Positions 34,932-46,878 of a DNA stretch of 64,000 nucleotides are shown piece by piece. The DNA lies in contig WOGZ01000004.1 of NCBI GenBank assembly GCA_009733775.1, forward strand, positions 124,001-188,000. Reading direction: 5' to 3'. The notes under the pieces are model-generated. The model saw only the letters and a program-made list of their open reading frames with translations, was not told the origin of the DNA and made no database searches. This DNA comes from Alectoria sarmentosa (lineage: Eukaryota > Ascomycota > Lecanoromycetes > Lecanorales > Parmeliaceae). A program made the position numbers and the translations under genes. Numbering within the stretch: position 1 is the stretch's first letter; every line of letters starts with the position of its first letter.

Positions 34932-36350
34932 TCATTTCGATGCCAGAAAAAGCTTGGCCTTTGCTGCAGTGCTTGACCGCTGCAGTTCCCTGTTGCTCGG
35001 CACGTTCTCCTTCTTGATCTCGATTTGTTCTCCACTATCCAGCTCCTGGGCCTCATCCTTGCCCCAGCCCTTTTTGCTGCCCTCCCTACTCTTCTCACGC
35101 CAAGCGAGGAATTTATTCAGGTTTCTGTGCTTCGCATCAAACTCCGCCATGCACGCTCCACAGATTCTCAACGCGCACCAGATGCATTTCCACCTCGCTT
35201 CGCCCTCCGTCTCTCCACAGGTCATGCACGGGACTGGATTGACTTTGTTCCTCGACAACAGAATACGTCTGTGTGATTGATAGCATTTGCGATGGATGAC
35301 TGTCAGTGGTGGCGCAGGCACTGGATTCGGACCGTCCGGAAATGTTTTTGGCAGGTGGATAAAGGCTGGTACCACCGAATTTTGAGAGTTGAAGGAAGGC
35401 GCTTGGGATGAAGCTGATGAGAGCTGAGAGGTGGAGAGCGGGGGAGAAAGCAAAGGTGGTGAGAGGAAGGCTGGCGATAGAGTCTCACGATTTTGTACCT
35501 GAATCGTGGGCGTTGTATCGCTGGAAGATGTCACGATGGTGGTGATGGGGCGTGTTGTCTCGGAAAGAATGCTTGGCCGACGACGCGGTTCCGTGCGTGT
35601 ACTCGCTCTGTGTTTCAGATTTCCATGTTGAGGGTCAGGCGTCTCGAAGTGGGAGCTGTCGAGATGAAGTACAGTCAATGAGGAGCGCCGCCGCGGTACA
35701 TTGACTATGAGGGAAGATCCCCGTCCGGAGAAGGTGGCCGGCTGTTGTGATTTAGTAGATGCCTGCTGATGTGAGGGCTCTAAAGATTTTTCTGGGTCCG
35801 TAGTGATTGGTGCAGAGCTCTGCTTGCCTTCGAGTGGGATAGGATTCCTGAGCACCGTCGACGCTTTGTTGCCCATGCTCTTCCGCTGTACAGGAGAGCT
35901 TGATTCAAGTAGTTGGAAGGCGCGGTGCTTTGCCGGCGACGGTGTTGTTGCGTAAGTGGAATCGTTCGAGAGGCCACTCTTATCAATGGGGAGTGACTCG
36001 ACGCTAGAACCACGAGATTCGTGCAAAGCAAGGTCTGACGGCACATAAGACGTATCTTGAGCTACCGGCTGCGGCGTTAAATCTCCATCTTTTGGCGGGG
36101 AGCAGCCACGAGAGTATGGCTGCGGATAGGTATTTGTTGGAAGGGCGCGAAGTGTCTGGCGTGAGGAGGATCTAGCAAGCTCTCTAATGGATGAGAAGCC
36201 GAGAGCGCGATGAGGATGCTGAGCTCTTGCTAGATTGGAAAGAGATGGTTTGTTCGCTGGTCGAAACCAGCTCTGAGGAGATCGATTGGGAGTACGCAGG
36301 TCTGATGACGTGGGAGGGTCAGGCGGTTGCTTTTTTACAAGCCGAGACAT
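34932..36350 (-). CDS. Ser/Pro-rich fungal protein with C-terminal zinc-binding module
   Basis: A single exon of 472 residues. Most of it is disordered and rich in Ser, Pro, Thr and Arg. Near the C terminus (about residues 378-410) is a compact cysteine cluster, CMTCGETEGEARWKC, then IWCALRICGACMAEF, which fits a small treble-clef or B-box-like zinc site. A Lys/Glu-rich tail follows. I do not recognise a named family. The architecture is seen in conserved fungal proteins of unknown function. The many SxP/RRRS sites (for example PRRRSSLTVLHL) suggest phosphorylation control, an inference. It is convergent with the myosin light chain gene. Confidence 0.75.
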   Translation of the reverse strand: MSRLVKKQPPDPPTSSDLRTPNRSPQSWFRPANKPSLSNLARAQHPHRALGFSSIRELARSSSRQTLRALPTNTYPQPYSRGCSPPKDGDLTPQPVAQDTSYVPSDLALHESRGSSVESLPIDKSGLSNDSTYATTPSPAKHRAFQLLESSSPVQRKSMGNKASTVLRNPIPLEGKQSSAPITTDPEKSLEPSHQQASTKSQQPATFSGRGSSLIVNVPRRRSSLTVLHLDSSHFETPDPQHGNLKHRASTRTEPRRRPSILSETTRPITTIVTSSSDTTPTIQVQNRETLSPAFLSPPLLSPPLSTSQLSSASSQAPSFNSQNSVVPAFIHLPKTFPDGPNPVPAPPLTVIHRKCYQSHRRILLSRNKVNPVPCMTCGETEGEARWKCIWCALRICGACMAEFDAKHRNLNKFLAWREKSREGSKKGWGKDEAQELDSGEQIEIKKENVPSNRELQRSSTAAKAKLFLASK

Positions 36351-36894
36351 ACTCTTTCCTGCTGCTTTTCGTTGACGTGAAAGAGTAAGCGGTCAATCGC
36401 TCCTAGGCTTGGAGTTTGGCTTCAAGTGGTCATGATGAGACAAGTGAGAAAACGATTTACATGGTTGAGAAGTCGTTGTGAGAGGTAGAGTACAGTAAAT
36501 ACTCAGACTAATTACTTGCAAACTTTTGGGGCAGGAGCGAAGCGAGAAACGCTTCGATTCCATACGCCTTCTTATCAGTACCATGGCCAATAAAAGTCGA
36601 CCGGTGAGAAGATCTTGGTCCAAGTCAAGAATTGGTTAATGGAAAGACCACCTACCCTTGGATTTATGTTAAGGATTGCTTCTTGTAGTATAAGAAGTAT
36701 GTTACTCGATATTGGAGGATAGGGAGTCAGAGGAGGAACCAACGGCAACAGAATAGCATCCGATCCCTGATTTTCAGTCAGTATTTCATAGGATTAAGTC
36801 ACGCAGATCACAGGAGATATGAAGATAGATTGCTTGCTTGACTTCTGCAACTGCCTACGACGAGAGCGGTAGTATAGAGCAGCTTGTACCATAC
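36351..36894. other. Intergenic stretch
   Basis: About 540 bases between the start of the Ser/Pro-rich gene and the stop codon of acrB. It contains the promoter of the former. Nothing else recognised. Confidence 0.4.
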
Positions 36895-39828
36895 TCAATG
36901 ATTCCACACTGGACTTCTCTTGCCCGGACTCATCAGTGCAGCACTACCAACGACCGGACTCGCTGGATCACGCTGACTTCCCGAACTACCACTGCCACTG
37001 CCTCCGCTTTGTTTCCTACCCCTCTCTCTAATCACCTCTACGGCTCTGGCCGGCATCGGTGGTGCAGGATCTTGGTCTTCGAAGTCAGCATAAACGCTGT
37101 GGCCGGAAAGCATGGAAGTTGAGCGTGGTCGATTGTCGCTGTGTCGCAAAGAGCCGGAATGACTGCGGATGCCGTTGGGTGGATCTGGAGAGCCGAAGGC
37201 TGGAAAGCGGAAGGATGGTGTAGCAGTATGATGAGATACAGTACCAGGAAGGTCACCTTCGGGAGTGATTGCACGTTCTTCGTCTGGAGCGCTCATCGTT
37301 TGCTGCTGCTCAAGAAATGCGCTTTCGACTATTTGAGCTTGCTGCCAGGTTTGCTGAGTCACATAGCGACTATCTTGCATGCATTTTTGGTAGTGCGCCA
37401 ATTGATCGAGGGATCTGCTCTCAATGTTGATTCGTTCCACATCTTTTGCAGCTTGCTCGGAATTCTTGCGCTGCCATTCGTCGAGACCCTGGCTTGTAGC
37501 TGACTCAAGTCGGTCGTGCTGATCATTGAGTTTGGACTTTCGTGCAAGCAGACGCTCCTTTTTCTGCTGTGTTGAAGTAGCTTCAGCATGCATAGCAGAC
37601 TTTTCTTGATGCGCAGATCCCTTGCAACGGAAGAGGTCGTCTCTCGTGGCTGTTTGAAGAGTCCTAGCCTCGTCCCAGCCGGCTTTCCTTTCCTTAGATG
37701 ATTTGATCTCATCTTCCGGAAGGCAGCCCATTGATTCGATTGCTCCAGAAAGGAACGTCACTGCTTCGTCCGCTTGCCGGGTATGCTGGTTCCACTGCAA
37801 GTGACGATTCAGATGAGCTTTGTCCTCACCTCCGAGTTTGGAAATTTTGGCACTGAAAACTTCGATATCCTTCTTGAGGGACACAGATGCTGCCTTATTA
37901 TCCTTTTTACTTCTTTTCTGGCGAGCTTGAGCCTCGCTGAGACTCGACTCGAACGCGGCGATTGAGTTCTTCAAGGTCGTGGTAGGACTTGTAGGCGACG
38001 ACGGGCGGTGTGGTCGATGGGCAGGGAGGGCTGACGATAGGTAAGAGTCTGGCATTACATTAGCCGTCTGGAATTGCTGAAATCTAAAAGGCCTGGAAAT
38101 ACCGTTCTCAGCAGGGAGCGAGGATGGTGTGGTGACTACCACAGAGTGAACTACCACACCGTCCTCGCTCTGGACGAAGCTGCACTTGTAGCTGGAAGAT
38201 GGCGAAAGCCCGAAGACTTCGCCAGCCCATTGCCCATCTGCGCTCTCGTCCGTCGCAATTGTTTCCAACGTTGTCGACGTCCAATCAGTGTCATTAATGC
38301 GCACATAAAGGGGCTTCGAACGATCAATGCCGGTACTGGGACTGATAATTGAGTGTTCGGGACTAGGGTCACCCGATCTGGGCATTGTGAAAGAGCTTGC
38401 GTTGAAGCGAAAGCTGGTGGGTAGCACGTCCGAGATCCAAACACAACCGTCTTCAGAAACAAATGGAGCACTTCCGAGATTTCTTGTATCGATAGCATTG
38501 GCCCCGGAGACTTCTGAATGTGTATGTGACTGCTCGTACTCACGCAATATCGTAATCTTAGTATGCGCGAATGCGGCCCACAGAGGTTGCTGACTTCGGA
38601 CGTAGGTGCCCTGCTTTCGCTTCTTTTTGCCGCTTGAAATCTTGTCTCGTGCTTCCTTTGTGCTCGCAGATTGAATTTTGGGCACTAAATCGGGAGCGAC
38701 GGAGACACCCTGAGTACTGGGCTCCGCAGATGCTATGACAGCGGGACGGACTGGGGAGCCCGCTACTGCCTCAGGATCCATTTTCTTATTGGCAGAGACT
38801 GTTTGAGAGTACTCTCGCTTCTGGATCCATCTCCTCGCAACGTGGACCAATCCCTGAATCAATATGTGAAGCGCGATCAGAACACGAAACCAGCCAGCTG
38901 GCGAACGAGTTGGTATGGAATCATTCGTAGAGAACATCGTGGGACTTTTCGATACGTAGGGTATGGACGACAGGATGGCGGACCAGTCGTAGCCGAATAG
39001 TCGTTTCGGTATCCATTGATGACGAGCCATGTGACTGGCTGTAACTATGCCCATGCAGAGCAAAGTCCGATCTGAGCCCTTCTTCTTACTGGCATTGCCG
39101 CCCCCTAATTGTGTCGCTACCACGGCTTGTGCCAATTCGATGCAAAGCGTTTGCATTGGTGCCCATATGACCAGCCATAGCATCAAGCCGAAAACATCCG
39201 TTACGATGATTGTGGCCAATGAAGGAGTGCCCCCCGAACCTTGGAAAATATCCCCGAAGTTGGTTGGTATAGATGACGAACCAGTGGGAGTGATGAATGT
39301 CAGCACGGCAAATAGGGCGTTGGTGACAGTCAACATTGTTGGAGGCAGCGAGAGAAGGAAGATGAGGATTGCAAGGGTGTCGCCAAGTGGACAAGATCTA
39401 AGAATCGTAAGAGTGAAGTGCCATATGCTATTGTCGGGGACCACGGGATTCTTTGCGGCATTCACGTCGATCTTGCGATGTGCGTGCTCGACAGAGCCGT
39501 TGGTACAGTTCATTCCACTTGACGGCATCTCTAAAGCCTCAGGTAAACTCTCCGATGATCTCTTCTCAATATCCTCCGCTGGTTGATAGCCACCTTGTGT
39601 ATCTGAGGACTCATCGTTCGTCCTTGTGTCAGGCAGCCGCGCTGTCGTGCGAGCAGCAGAAGGGGGTGAAGTCGGCCGGGTCTTTGAATGGGAGGTCCCA
39701 TCGGCGCTCCCACTGAGATGACCATTCGACTTCTGCTTTGCTATCCTCTTGCCTGGGGCAACGACGCCGTTCTCATGGCGGGTGTTGTGCTGATTTAAAC
39801 CTCGTGCTTTGTTTCCTGCGCGTGGCAT
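36895..39828 (-). CDS. acrB: AcrB-like ubiquitination-network signalling protein
   Basis: One uninterrupted exon of 977 residues. The N terminus RHENGVVAPGKRIAKQKSNG is the recognisable start block of the Aspergillus AcrB family. Hydrophobic segments follow (LAILIFLLSLPPTMLTVTNA; IVTDVFGLMLWLVIWAPMQT; GWFRVLIALHILIQGLVHVA), then a soluble domain (GCVWISDVLPTSFRFNASSF). A long helical coiled-coil region rich in Lys, Glu and Gln runs from about residue 620 to 850, and a disordered Ser/Pro tail ends the protein. AcrB was identified genetically in A. nidulans through acriflavine resistance and linked to deubiquitination with CreB and to carbon-source signalling; biochemistry is little known. Length and layout agree with the family. 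Confidence 0.88.
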   Translation of the reverse strand: MPRAGNKARGLNQHNTRHENGVVAPGKRIAKQKSNGHLSGSADGTSHSKTRPTSPPSAARTTARLPDTRTNDESSDTQGGYQPAEDIEKRSSESLPEALEMPSSGMNCTNGSVEHAHRKIDVNAAKNPVVPDNSIWHFTLTILRSCPLGDTLAILIFLLSLPPTMLTVTNALFAVLTFITPTGSSSIPTNFGDIFQGSGGTPSLATIIVTDVFGLMLWLVIWAPMQTLCIELAQAVVATQLGGGNASKKKGSDRTLLCMGIVTASHMARHQWIPKRLFGYDWSAILSSIPYVSKSPTMFSTNDSIPTRSPAGWFRVLIALHILIQGLVHVARRWIQKREYSQTVSANKKMDPEAVAGSPVRPAVIASAEPSTQGVSVAPDLVPKIQSASTKEARDKISSGKKKRKQGTYVRSQQPLWAAFAHTKITILREYEQSHTHSEVSGANAIDTRNLGSAPFVSEDGCVWISDVLPTSFRFNASSFTMPRSGDPSPEHSIISPSTGIDRSKPLYVRINDTDWTSTTLETIATDESADGQWAGEVFGLSPSSSYKCSFVQSEDGVVVHSVVVTTPSSLPAENGISRPFRFQQFQTANVMPDSYLSSALPAHRPHRPSSPTSPTTTLKNSIAAFESSLSEAQARQKRSKKDNKAASVSLKKDIEVFSAKISKLGGEDKAHLNRHLQWNQHTRQADEAVTFLSGAIESMGCLPEDEIKSSKERKAGWDEARTLQTATRDDLFRCKGSAHQEKSAMHAEATSTQQKKERLLARKSKLNDQHDRLESATSQGLDEWQRKNSEQAAKDVERINIESRSLDQLAHYQKCMQDSRYVTQQTWQQAQIVESAFLEQQQTMSAPDEERAITPEGDLPGTVSHHTATPSFRFPAFGSPDPPNGIRSHSGSLRHSDNRPRSTSMLSGHSVYADFEDQDPAPPMPARAVEVIRERGRKQSGGSGSGSSGSQRDPASPVVGSAALMSPGKRSPVWNH

Positions 39829-40614
39829 GAATAGGCTCTTCCTCCAGCTCAGTCAGATGCACTGAGGCCCCTCATCGGCTTGTAGAAGTGAGTATCAAGA
39901 CTGCGCAGTTTGAGACGCAAAATGGAGAGAGCCAGCAGCTGGTCTTGTTCTTGTTGTTGTAAGGTGCAATCGGCAATGCTCTGTGTCGCTTAATAAATGG
40001 CACTTCCGATTTGACTTAGGTACAAAGTTCGGGGCGGGACTGCACGGACGACAAAATCACCACGACGGCAGTTCTACTTTACAAGGCCTTCAAGTTCTTT
40101 TATTTCCCTCACCGCTTCTTCCAGCTCACAAGCTGCTTGAAAGGTGTCGATTTAAGGAGTTCACTGCATTGAGACCATGGGAATTATTAAGTTCGGCATA
40201 CGTGTGATCTTCATGTGAGGCGGAGTATGCAGTGTGCAGGCAAAGCTGTCAGAACAAGGCAAAGGGAATTTGGCAACTGATTTGTAGAATAAGTCCTGAC
40301 GAGTTGTCTTGCGGACGGTGGACTTTGTCTTTGGCGCTGAGATTGTCAAGATTCAAAGGACTCGAATTGTTGGTTACAATAATCATTTTGTCGGACAGCT
40401 TACCTACATATCACTCTTCTACTCTTGCGCTCCATTCACTATCATGGTGGTCCCCAGAAGACATCAATACCGGAGCGGATTGAGTGCGCCAAACAATCCA
40501 CCTGAGATGGAAATCTTGGTGTCACCAGTGTGGAATTCTAATTATACTACATATGGTCAAGCATGAGGCTCTTAGGATCGTCGCGCCTCTTTTCCCACGG
40601 GCCACCGCTAATGG
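39829..40614. other. Intergenic stretch upstream of acrB
   Basis: 0.79 kb carrying the acrB promoter and the 3' UTR of the large membrane-protein gene. Around 39940-39960 there is a short tctt/gttgtt-rich tract. No gene seen. Confidence 0.4.
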
Positions 40615-43388
40615 TCACAGCCGACTTATCCTCTTCCGACCAATCTTGCGAAACGCACTCTCTATCGGACTCTTCTCCATCTCGAAATTCATCTGACGCG
40701 AAAAGCTGCGATTGCGCGCCTCCTTTCGTACACCTCTGCTTTCAAAGTATAAATGCTGCCGCTCCTCATCGAGCATGATACGCCAACTTGCACCAAGTTG
40801 CTCTTCTTCTAGGCTTCCTCCACAGCTGCCGTCAAGGACTGCGCTTGGCGGCGAATTTAAGGACAAAGAGAACTGGTTTTGTGGCTCGATGAAGTCGGTG
40901 ACGTGGCTGCCACTGATAGCAAAGTACACCAGGCAAAAGACGTTCGTGACAAACACAATGACAAGTACAATGTAGAACATACCCTGCCAGGCTGCATTAC
41001 CGCCGGATTGGTACTCTTGTGATCTAAGCGTGGCGTTGAAAGCTTGATATTGCGGATCCGCGAGGATATTATCTGTGTAGTTCCAGTAATGGATGAAAGG
41101 TGAACCTTGGGAAGAGAGAACAAGCGTGCAGCCTGCTAGCACTGCGAGCGCTTCAGAGATTGAAGGAAGCTTGGGGTCGAGGGCGTTTGTCGTTGGTATG
41201 AGCTGGGTGAGGAGCCGAGAGATGGCACTTTTCCCGTCGGTGATACCACTGTTCAAGCTCAACGCGAAGCCCCATTCCGAGGCGACATTGGGCCACTCTG
41301 TCTCCCAGAAGCCGTTGGGAGCTTTTGGTTCGGACTTACTGTATGTAAGGGGATTATCGCCGCAGTGCGAAGTCAAGGTTCCTCCAGTCCTGCTGGCGTA
41401 GTATTCCGTGAAGCAATCTGGCGTTTGTGCCACGCGCATTGAGCACATCGTGTATGTGCCGGTTGCAGAGGTGGCGAGCAAATAAATTGACTCTTGACCA
41501 TAGACACCTGTTTTATTGAGGACAGTGTTGTATGGTTCTGGAAAATTCGAGAAGATTGGGTGAGTCTGAATGTCGTCGAATCCAAAAAGATCGTCCACAG
41601 CTGTATGAACCAACGAGCTGGGAGTTGTGAGGTTATAATCATCTGGCCAATTAGTCACGTTGGGGCTGGTGCCGTTGAGGTATGCTGACGGCCATTCAGT
41701 GAACACCATTGGAGCCAGATCATCGCTTGATATATTCGCGCACAGAACATTGACAACAGGCGAGGGAACCGAGGCCTGAACATAATATGTGCCGAGCCCC
41801 TTGTGGCAAATCAGATCAAGAGAGGGACTTTCTCTTCGATTATCAACTTACGTTGAGGTCCGATGGCTGTATGATGCCATTGAGTGGATCCGTCGCCGCT
41901 GCAACAACGCCAGCATGCGGCATTACCATGGTGACATTGTTGGAGATTCTCCCGTACTGCTCCGAAAGGAGAGTCATGTTCTGCACATTCGTCCAGCTTC
42001 CCTTCAGAGTCGTATTGTCGTAAAGCTAAGTACGATTTGGAGTTAGCATGTCTGTGTCAAGGCATGAATTGAAATGATGAGACTGCTCTGGCTTGTGAAA
42101 AGGAGCTTTTTGCCCCAATGATACTTCTTGCAATCTAACTACCGGTGCCAGTGACGAGAACACGTACCATGCCAACCGGATCTGGCCGGTGTGTCATATT
42201 GTCCGAAGTGTTCCCCGAGCTGATGTCCTCCACCCAAGTCGTCAAGTATTGCATATAATTGTGGTATGCTTGGCCCGCATGCTCTATTTGGATGCAAGTT
42301 TGGCCAGAGTTGTCAGGATCCGTTGCCGGTTGAATAGGCGTATTGCATTGGTCCATGATGTAGTAGGTGTTCGCAAATGATGATGAGACTTTGCCATACA
42401 TCAGTCGGTTCTCAGTCTTGCCGAACCTCAGTACTGGTGCCACTAGAGTGTCTGATGCTGTCGTATAGATCATTGCCATCAAAGCCACCAGCAGAGAAAA
42501 TACGCCCAACTTTGTAGCGGCAGCGTACCGTACAGACTCCCAATGGCTGATCATCGTTCCAGGCTGCATGACCCATGATCTCATGGACATCTCTGCAATA
42601 GAAATTCCTTGTGGTTGAAAACGCGCTCTTTTACTTAGGGCTTGCCCAACGAAAGCGACAAAGACTGTGACGAAAGACAACTCAATTGACTTTGCAAAAG
42701 CCGCGTATAGAGGAGATGCAGTTGTGATAGGCAATCCGCGGGTTGTTGAGACAATCCGCCCATATCGTGGCTTTATGATTGCAATGAAGAGCCAAATACC
42801 CGAGAAGACAGTTGAGTAAATTGACAGTATAAGTATCGAGACTGCCAACCAACTGCCGCGGCCGCTCTCCGGCCATTTCTTCAGTCTACACTCGAAGTCC
42901 CCTTCGGAGGGAAACAAGGCCTTGTGGAGCGGTTCACGATCTGAACCGGCCGTGAAAACTTGGTGCGACGAGGATCTCGAGCCACTTCGAAAAATTTCCT
43001 CTGGCTCCTTGTCAAAACCATCTTCTACTGATCTGTAATCTTTTCCGTCAACCTCCGCTGACTTTGGGGAGAGTAGTAGGTTAGCTGATCCGGGAGTCGT
43101 CGGACCACTGCCGACAGCTTTTCTAGACACTGAAATTCGGTTCTGATTGTCAAGATTCAAAATTCTCAGCCCGTGGCCTCTGGATTCAAAGTTAAGATCA
43201 TCTTGCTGTGATGTGCCAGCCTCAGGGTCTTCCTCAGTGACGGAACTCGCGTGCTGGTGACCGTGTTGTTGGAGAAGCGGCGAGGATGGAGAAGTCACTA
43301 GTGTAGAGTTGGAATTGAGAGAGTAGTCTGACAAGTGTGAGCTTGGTTGTCGAAGGAGGCCATCAGCTTGGTCGGAATCGTGCTCCAT
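40615..43388 (-). CDS. Large fungal integral membrane glycoprotein of unknown function
   Basis: Three exons: 42168-43388, 41852-42025, 40615-41799. Introns of 142 and 52 bases have GT-AG ends, phase 0, and the product is 859 residues. A Ser-rich cytosolic head of about 175 residues is followed by a membrane segment (LAVSILILSIYSTVFSGIWL, about 181-200), two more at about 235-251 and 295-313, then a large extracellular-type domain. That domain has many N-glycosylation sequons (NTT, NMT, NVT, NGT, NYT) and Cys residues. A last membrane segment at about 741-763 (FYIVLVIVFVTNVFCLVYFA) leads to a basic tail. The block GLGTYYVQASVPSPVVNVLC, completed by splicing, is a conserved landmark I have seen in fungal hypothetical membrane proteins. 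Function unknown. The start at 43388 (MEHDSDQADG) is preferred over an ATG 60 bases upstream. Confidence 0.8.
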
Positions 43389-45405
43389 GATGATGGTCTT
43401 TCCATCAATAAAGGGCAATGGCATGAGGGGTGGCAAGAGGGATGGCAAAAGAGTTGCCGTTATTGCTTAAAGGAAAGGGGGTTTGGATGATTATGCGACA
43501 TATAAAGGAACGATGAAGACATTTAGAAGATTGGTGCTCGGTGTAATAAGCTGCTAGGTGCATTGAGCCTTTTCCGCGGGCAAAAAGAGATCTAGATAAT
43601 TTTGAAGACAAACAAACAAATGGAAGACCCGAGACGGAAATGTAAGCAGAGCGGTACATTATGTAAGTGCATCGAGGCTGCGGAAAGGGGGGTGCCTTTT
43701 GCACACTCCAATGTCACGGTGTAATTGGTTTCGGGTGTTGCATGTTGCATTCTACGAAAATGATCACGCTTGGCTCCGATGTGCCATATTTGACTATAAC
43801 GGAAACATACGTCTGGACTCTGGACCCGGCCTGAAACTGTGACTCTGGCCGGGCTCTTTCTGCAAATTCAATTCAGCCTCAGATGGATTTGTAAGTGATT
43901 TTGATGCGGGCAAAGAGTCTGGCGCAGCATTGAGGTTGGTGGCTTTATGCAAGTCGCCGGCGAGAAGTCCGAATTTGGGCGTGAGGCTGCGCTGACGGGG
44001 AAGAAGGCGCACGGTACGGAGGTATGGTGGTACGGTCTATGTTTCACATTACACAGTAGTAGTAGTACCTTGTCTTGGATTCTATAGCAGTAGCAGCAAC
44101 TTTCAGTGGGTGACCTTGGACGTTGTTGGGTATGGTAGATGTAGAATAAGTATCATGCATCTAGGTATGGTACTCTAGAGATTGCAGTGTTCCACCTTGC
44201 ACCACTGTCTCGAAATGCACCAATTCAAGTTTCTGGATGACTAATTAGCCCCGCAGCCCTCCCGAGACTTGCGCTGCTTTAATTCTAAAAATACATCTCA
44301 CCTCATGCATACGTTCACCTTTGAAGTGAAGGGACCGTGTTTGTCAATCGCTTATTCCTTCACTTCTTTTATCAACATGTCAGACTCTCACGCTCAAGCG
44401 GACCGCGGTGGCCAATCTGGCCCGTGTCCTTCAAGCACAAGTCGGTAGTGAGGCGCCCATGTCGTCTTCTCTTACTCAAGTCGAGCTATTCAACTTCCAT
44501 TCTCCAATCAGGTCGGGCCTTTTCATCTTATGCCGAACAGTCGCAGATGACTAGCCAGTCTTTGCGAGGGTCATGGGTGTCAAGGTGGACTACGATAGCT
44601 ATCATTTCCTCACAAATTATGGGCTTCCGGTCCGTGAATAAGTAGCCTATTTCGGAACCGATCCCCCCTTTCCTGAGCACATTGATCTCGGTATGTCGAA
44701 CCTTCCACGAACAAAAGTAGTGGCTTTCCACCATGATGCTGTACGAGAAAGTACCATCATAAAATTCCTATCCAGTTCAGCTGCCGAGACCACGTCCATG
44801 TGCTTGTGTCAAAGCAGAGATCAAGTGTTTCATCGCTTCGTGGAAAGAATCAGGACAAGATATCTGACTGTCCGAGCATCACAAGTAATTATGAGAACTC
44901 AACGAGATTGTACGATACATGATTAAGAAGACGACCACGACGGGGATAAGCGATAGCAAAACTATACTGCGGGAAGATAAAATTCCAGCAGGGGCGACTA
45001 TCTTAGTAGTATTGACAACAGCAAGGGGAGTGGATAACAAAGGGGGTAGCAAGGGATCGAGGAAGTAGTATAGTAGCAGAAATAGTAGCAATTTCTTTTC
45101 TGTACCCATGAAAATGACATATTCATTGCAAGATACATACATTCAATGGGCATTTGCCCACGAGATCGGCGATACAGTACCACGAGAAAACATACTCCCC
45201 AGGAATATCCGTCTTATCCATAGGCGTGATGCGTTGGCGATGGAGAAGGATACCCGACCAGCGACATGCAACATCGATCGAAGAACGATTGGATGTTTCT
45301 GCCATTCTCTCTCTGTGTAGCTTGATAACATGCATTCAAGTGGTTTGATGCAAGACACTTTGACAATCACCTTGAGCCTCAATGACAGTCCAAATCACGC
45401 CAGCT
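43389..45405. other. Gene-free stretch (2.0 kb)
   Basis: Holds the promoter of the membrane-protein gene and the 3' region of the thioesterase-like gene. A short gta-triplet run (agtagtagtagta) is near 44058. Small frames at 44337-44645 and 44879-45335 lack motifs. Nothing supported as a gene. Confidence 0.4.
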
Positions 45406-46708
45406 TCAAGCGTTTCCCGTATCCTCGACAGCGTCCGGCCTGTCCCAAACCTGCTTTTCGAGCCTTTGTACTCTCTGCAGCAGGGCTCTTACTCTCCTTT
45501 CATTCATTTTCTTGGATTTCTCCTGTAGTTCGAATGTCTCCCTGAACTTGTTCAACATGAACTCTCTCAAAGCCGTCTTGACCCCTAATCTATAATCGTA
45601 AACGACAATGTCCTCCACACATCTTGCCGCTGGGCGCTGATGTCGCTCGGACAGCATGAGTACATCCAGGATAAAAGAGTCCGTCGAGGCTGTGGGATCT
45701 GTTCGAAGTTTGTGGTAGACTGATATCCGGTCTGGCCATGCCATGGGCTGCAATTATCTCAGTACAAGCCAGGAACTCGCCCTTCGTGGCGTCATCGTTT
45801 GGAACAATAACGTACAAACTTGTAATCCGTCTTCATACTTCGTAATATTAGCCCGTCACCTTTTGGTGTCCAAAGCTCTGACCACTCCTTCTTATGCTTT
45901 GGATCTATGTGATTGGCAAAATTCTGAGCCCAATTGATGCGAGCCGATTCAGCATATCGAACGTATTCGACGTTGTTCACGTGGCCTTGGAGATCGTGTC
46001 AGGGAGAAACGGTAATCACTACGAACGTGTCTTCGTACCCTTTGCTGGCGTTAGATTCATGCCTGATTGAAAAACGTTGATCAAAAGGATAATGCCATAT
46101 GCATGGTCTTAAAGAGTCTCACACTTGGGGGGACAGACACATCAAGACTTGGATCTGATTTACATGCAATACGATACATAGCACAGTATGTTGCAAGTAC
46201 AACAAGAACACACCGCTACAAACATAAGGGACGGGAAGATCGTGTAGGTTCACGATTAAAGAGAATCACAGCTCACCATAACGTCCTAAACACTCACACC
46301 CTTCCAGTCAGCCATGATTTCACTTGTCCCTCTCCTCCTCTCTCATGATCCCAAGGCCTAAAGGATACTCACCATCTCCCCCCACACCACCTCCCTCCTC
46401 TCATATCCCGCCCTTCCCCTCCCTGTGAGAAACCCTTCTGAGCCCGCAAGCAACTCCCGCCAATCCATTGCCACAATCCTCATTATGCTCCCCGCTTCGT
46501 CAACCTGCTCTTGATTGAGGCCAAAGATTATGCATTTCCCAATGCGTTTCTTGAGATCTGATAGCCAACGGGCTGAGTGGGCAGCTGTTACGGGGAGATC
46601 AGGAGGAGCGGCGGAGGTGGATGAGGGGTGGGACCGTGGAAACGTGGGGTGGCGGAAGGGCGTAGCCAGAGGTTCAAAGCAAAGTGGATGTATTCGTGGG
46701 CGGGGCAT
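45406..46708 (-). CDS. Thioesterase-like (4HBT hot-dog) protein with abnormal splice boundary
   Basis: Three exon-like blocks give a coherent family protein of about 285 residues: 46373-46708 (WLSDLKKRIGKCIIFGLNQE, AMDWRELLAGSEGFLTG, YERREVVWGEM), 45816-45995 (DLQGHVNNVEYVRYAESARI, DGLILRSMKTDYKF) and 45406-45747 (PMAWPDRISVYHKL, SERHQRPAARCVEDIVVYDY). GHVNNVxYxRYxE is the hot-dog thioesterase signature; the N terminus looks mitochondrial. The second intron (45748-45815) is normal. The first would run 46372 to 45996, 377 bases, with a normal GTGAGT donor but the acceptor position reads CTGACAC rather than CTGACAG before GATCTC, and an in-frame TGA just upstream prevents read-through. Either an unusual boundary is used, a small exon was missed, or the gene is damaged. 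Confidence 0.65.
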
Positions 46709-46878
46709 TGCGTGGACGATAATAGATTGTTTGCGGGCAAGGGATATTTCAAGGATGATGAATATTCGATCTTTGACGCCATTGTTTGGACCAGTATCCA
46801 TGCTTATGCTGCTAGTTTTACAACTTCTACACTATCAAGATCCAACAAGAAAAGCGGAACACCTCGCTATCAAGCACA

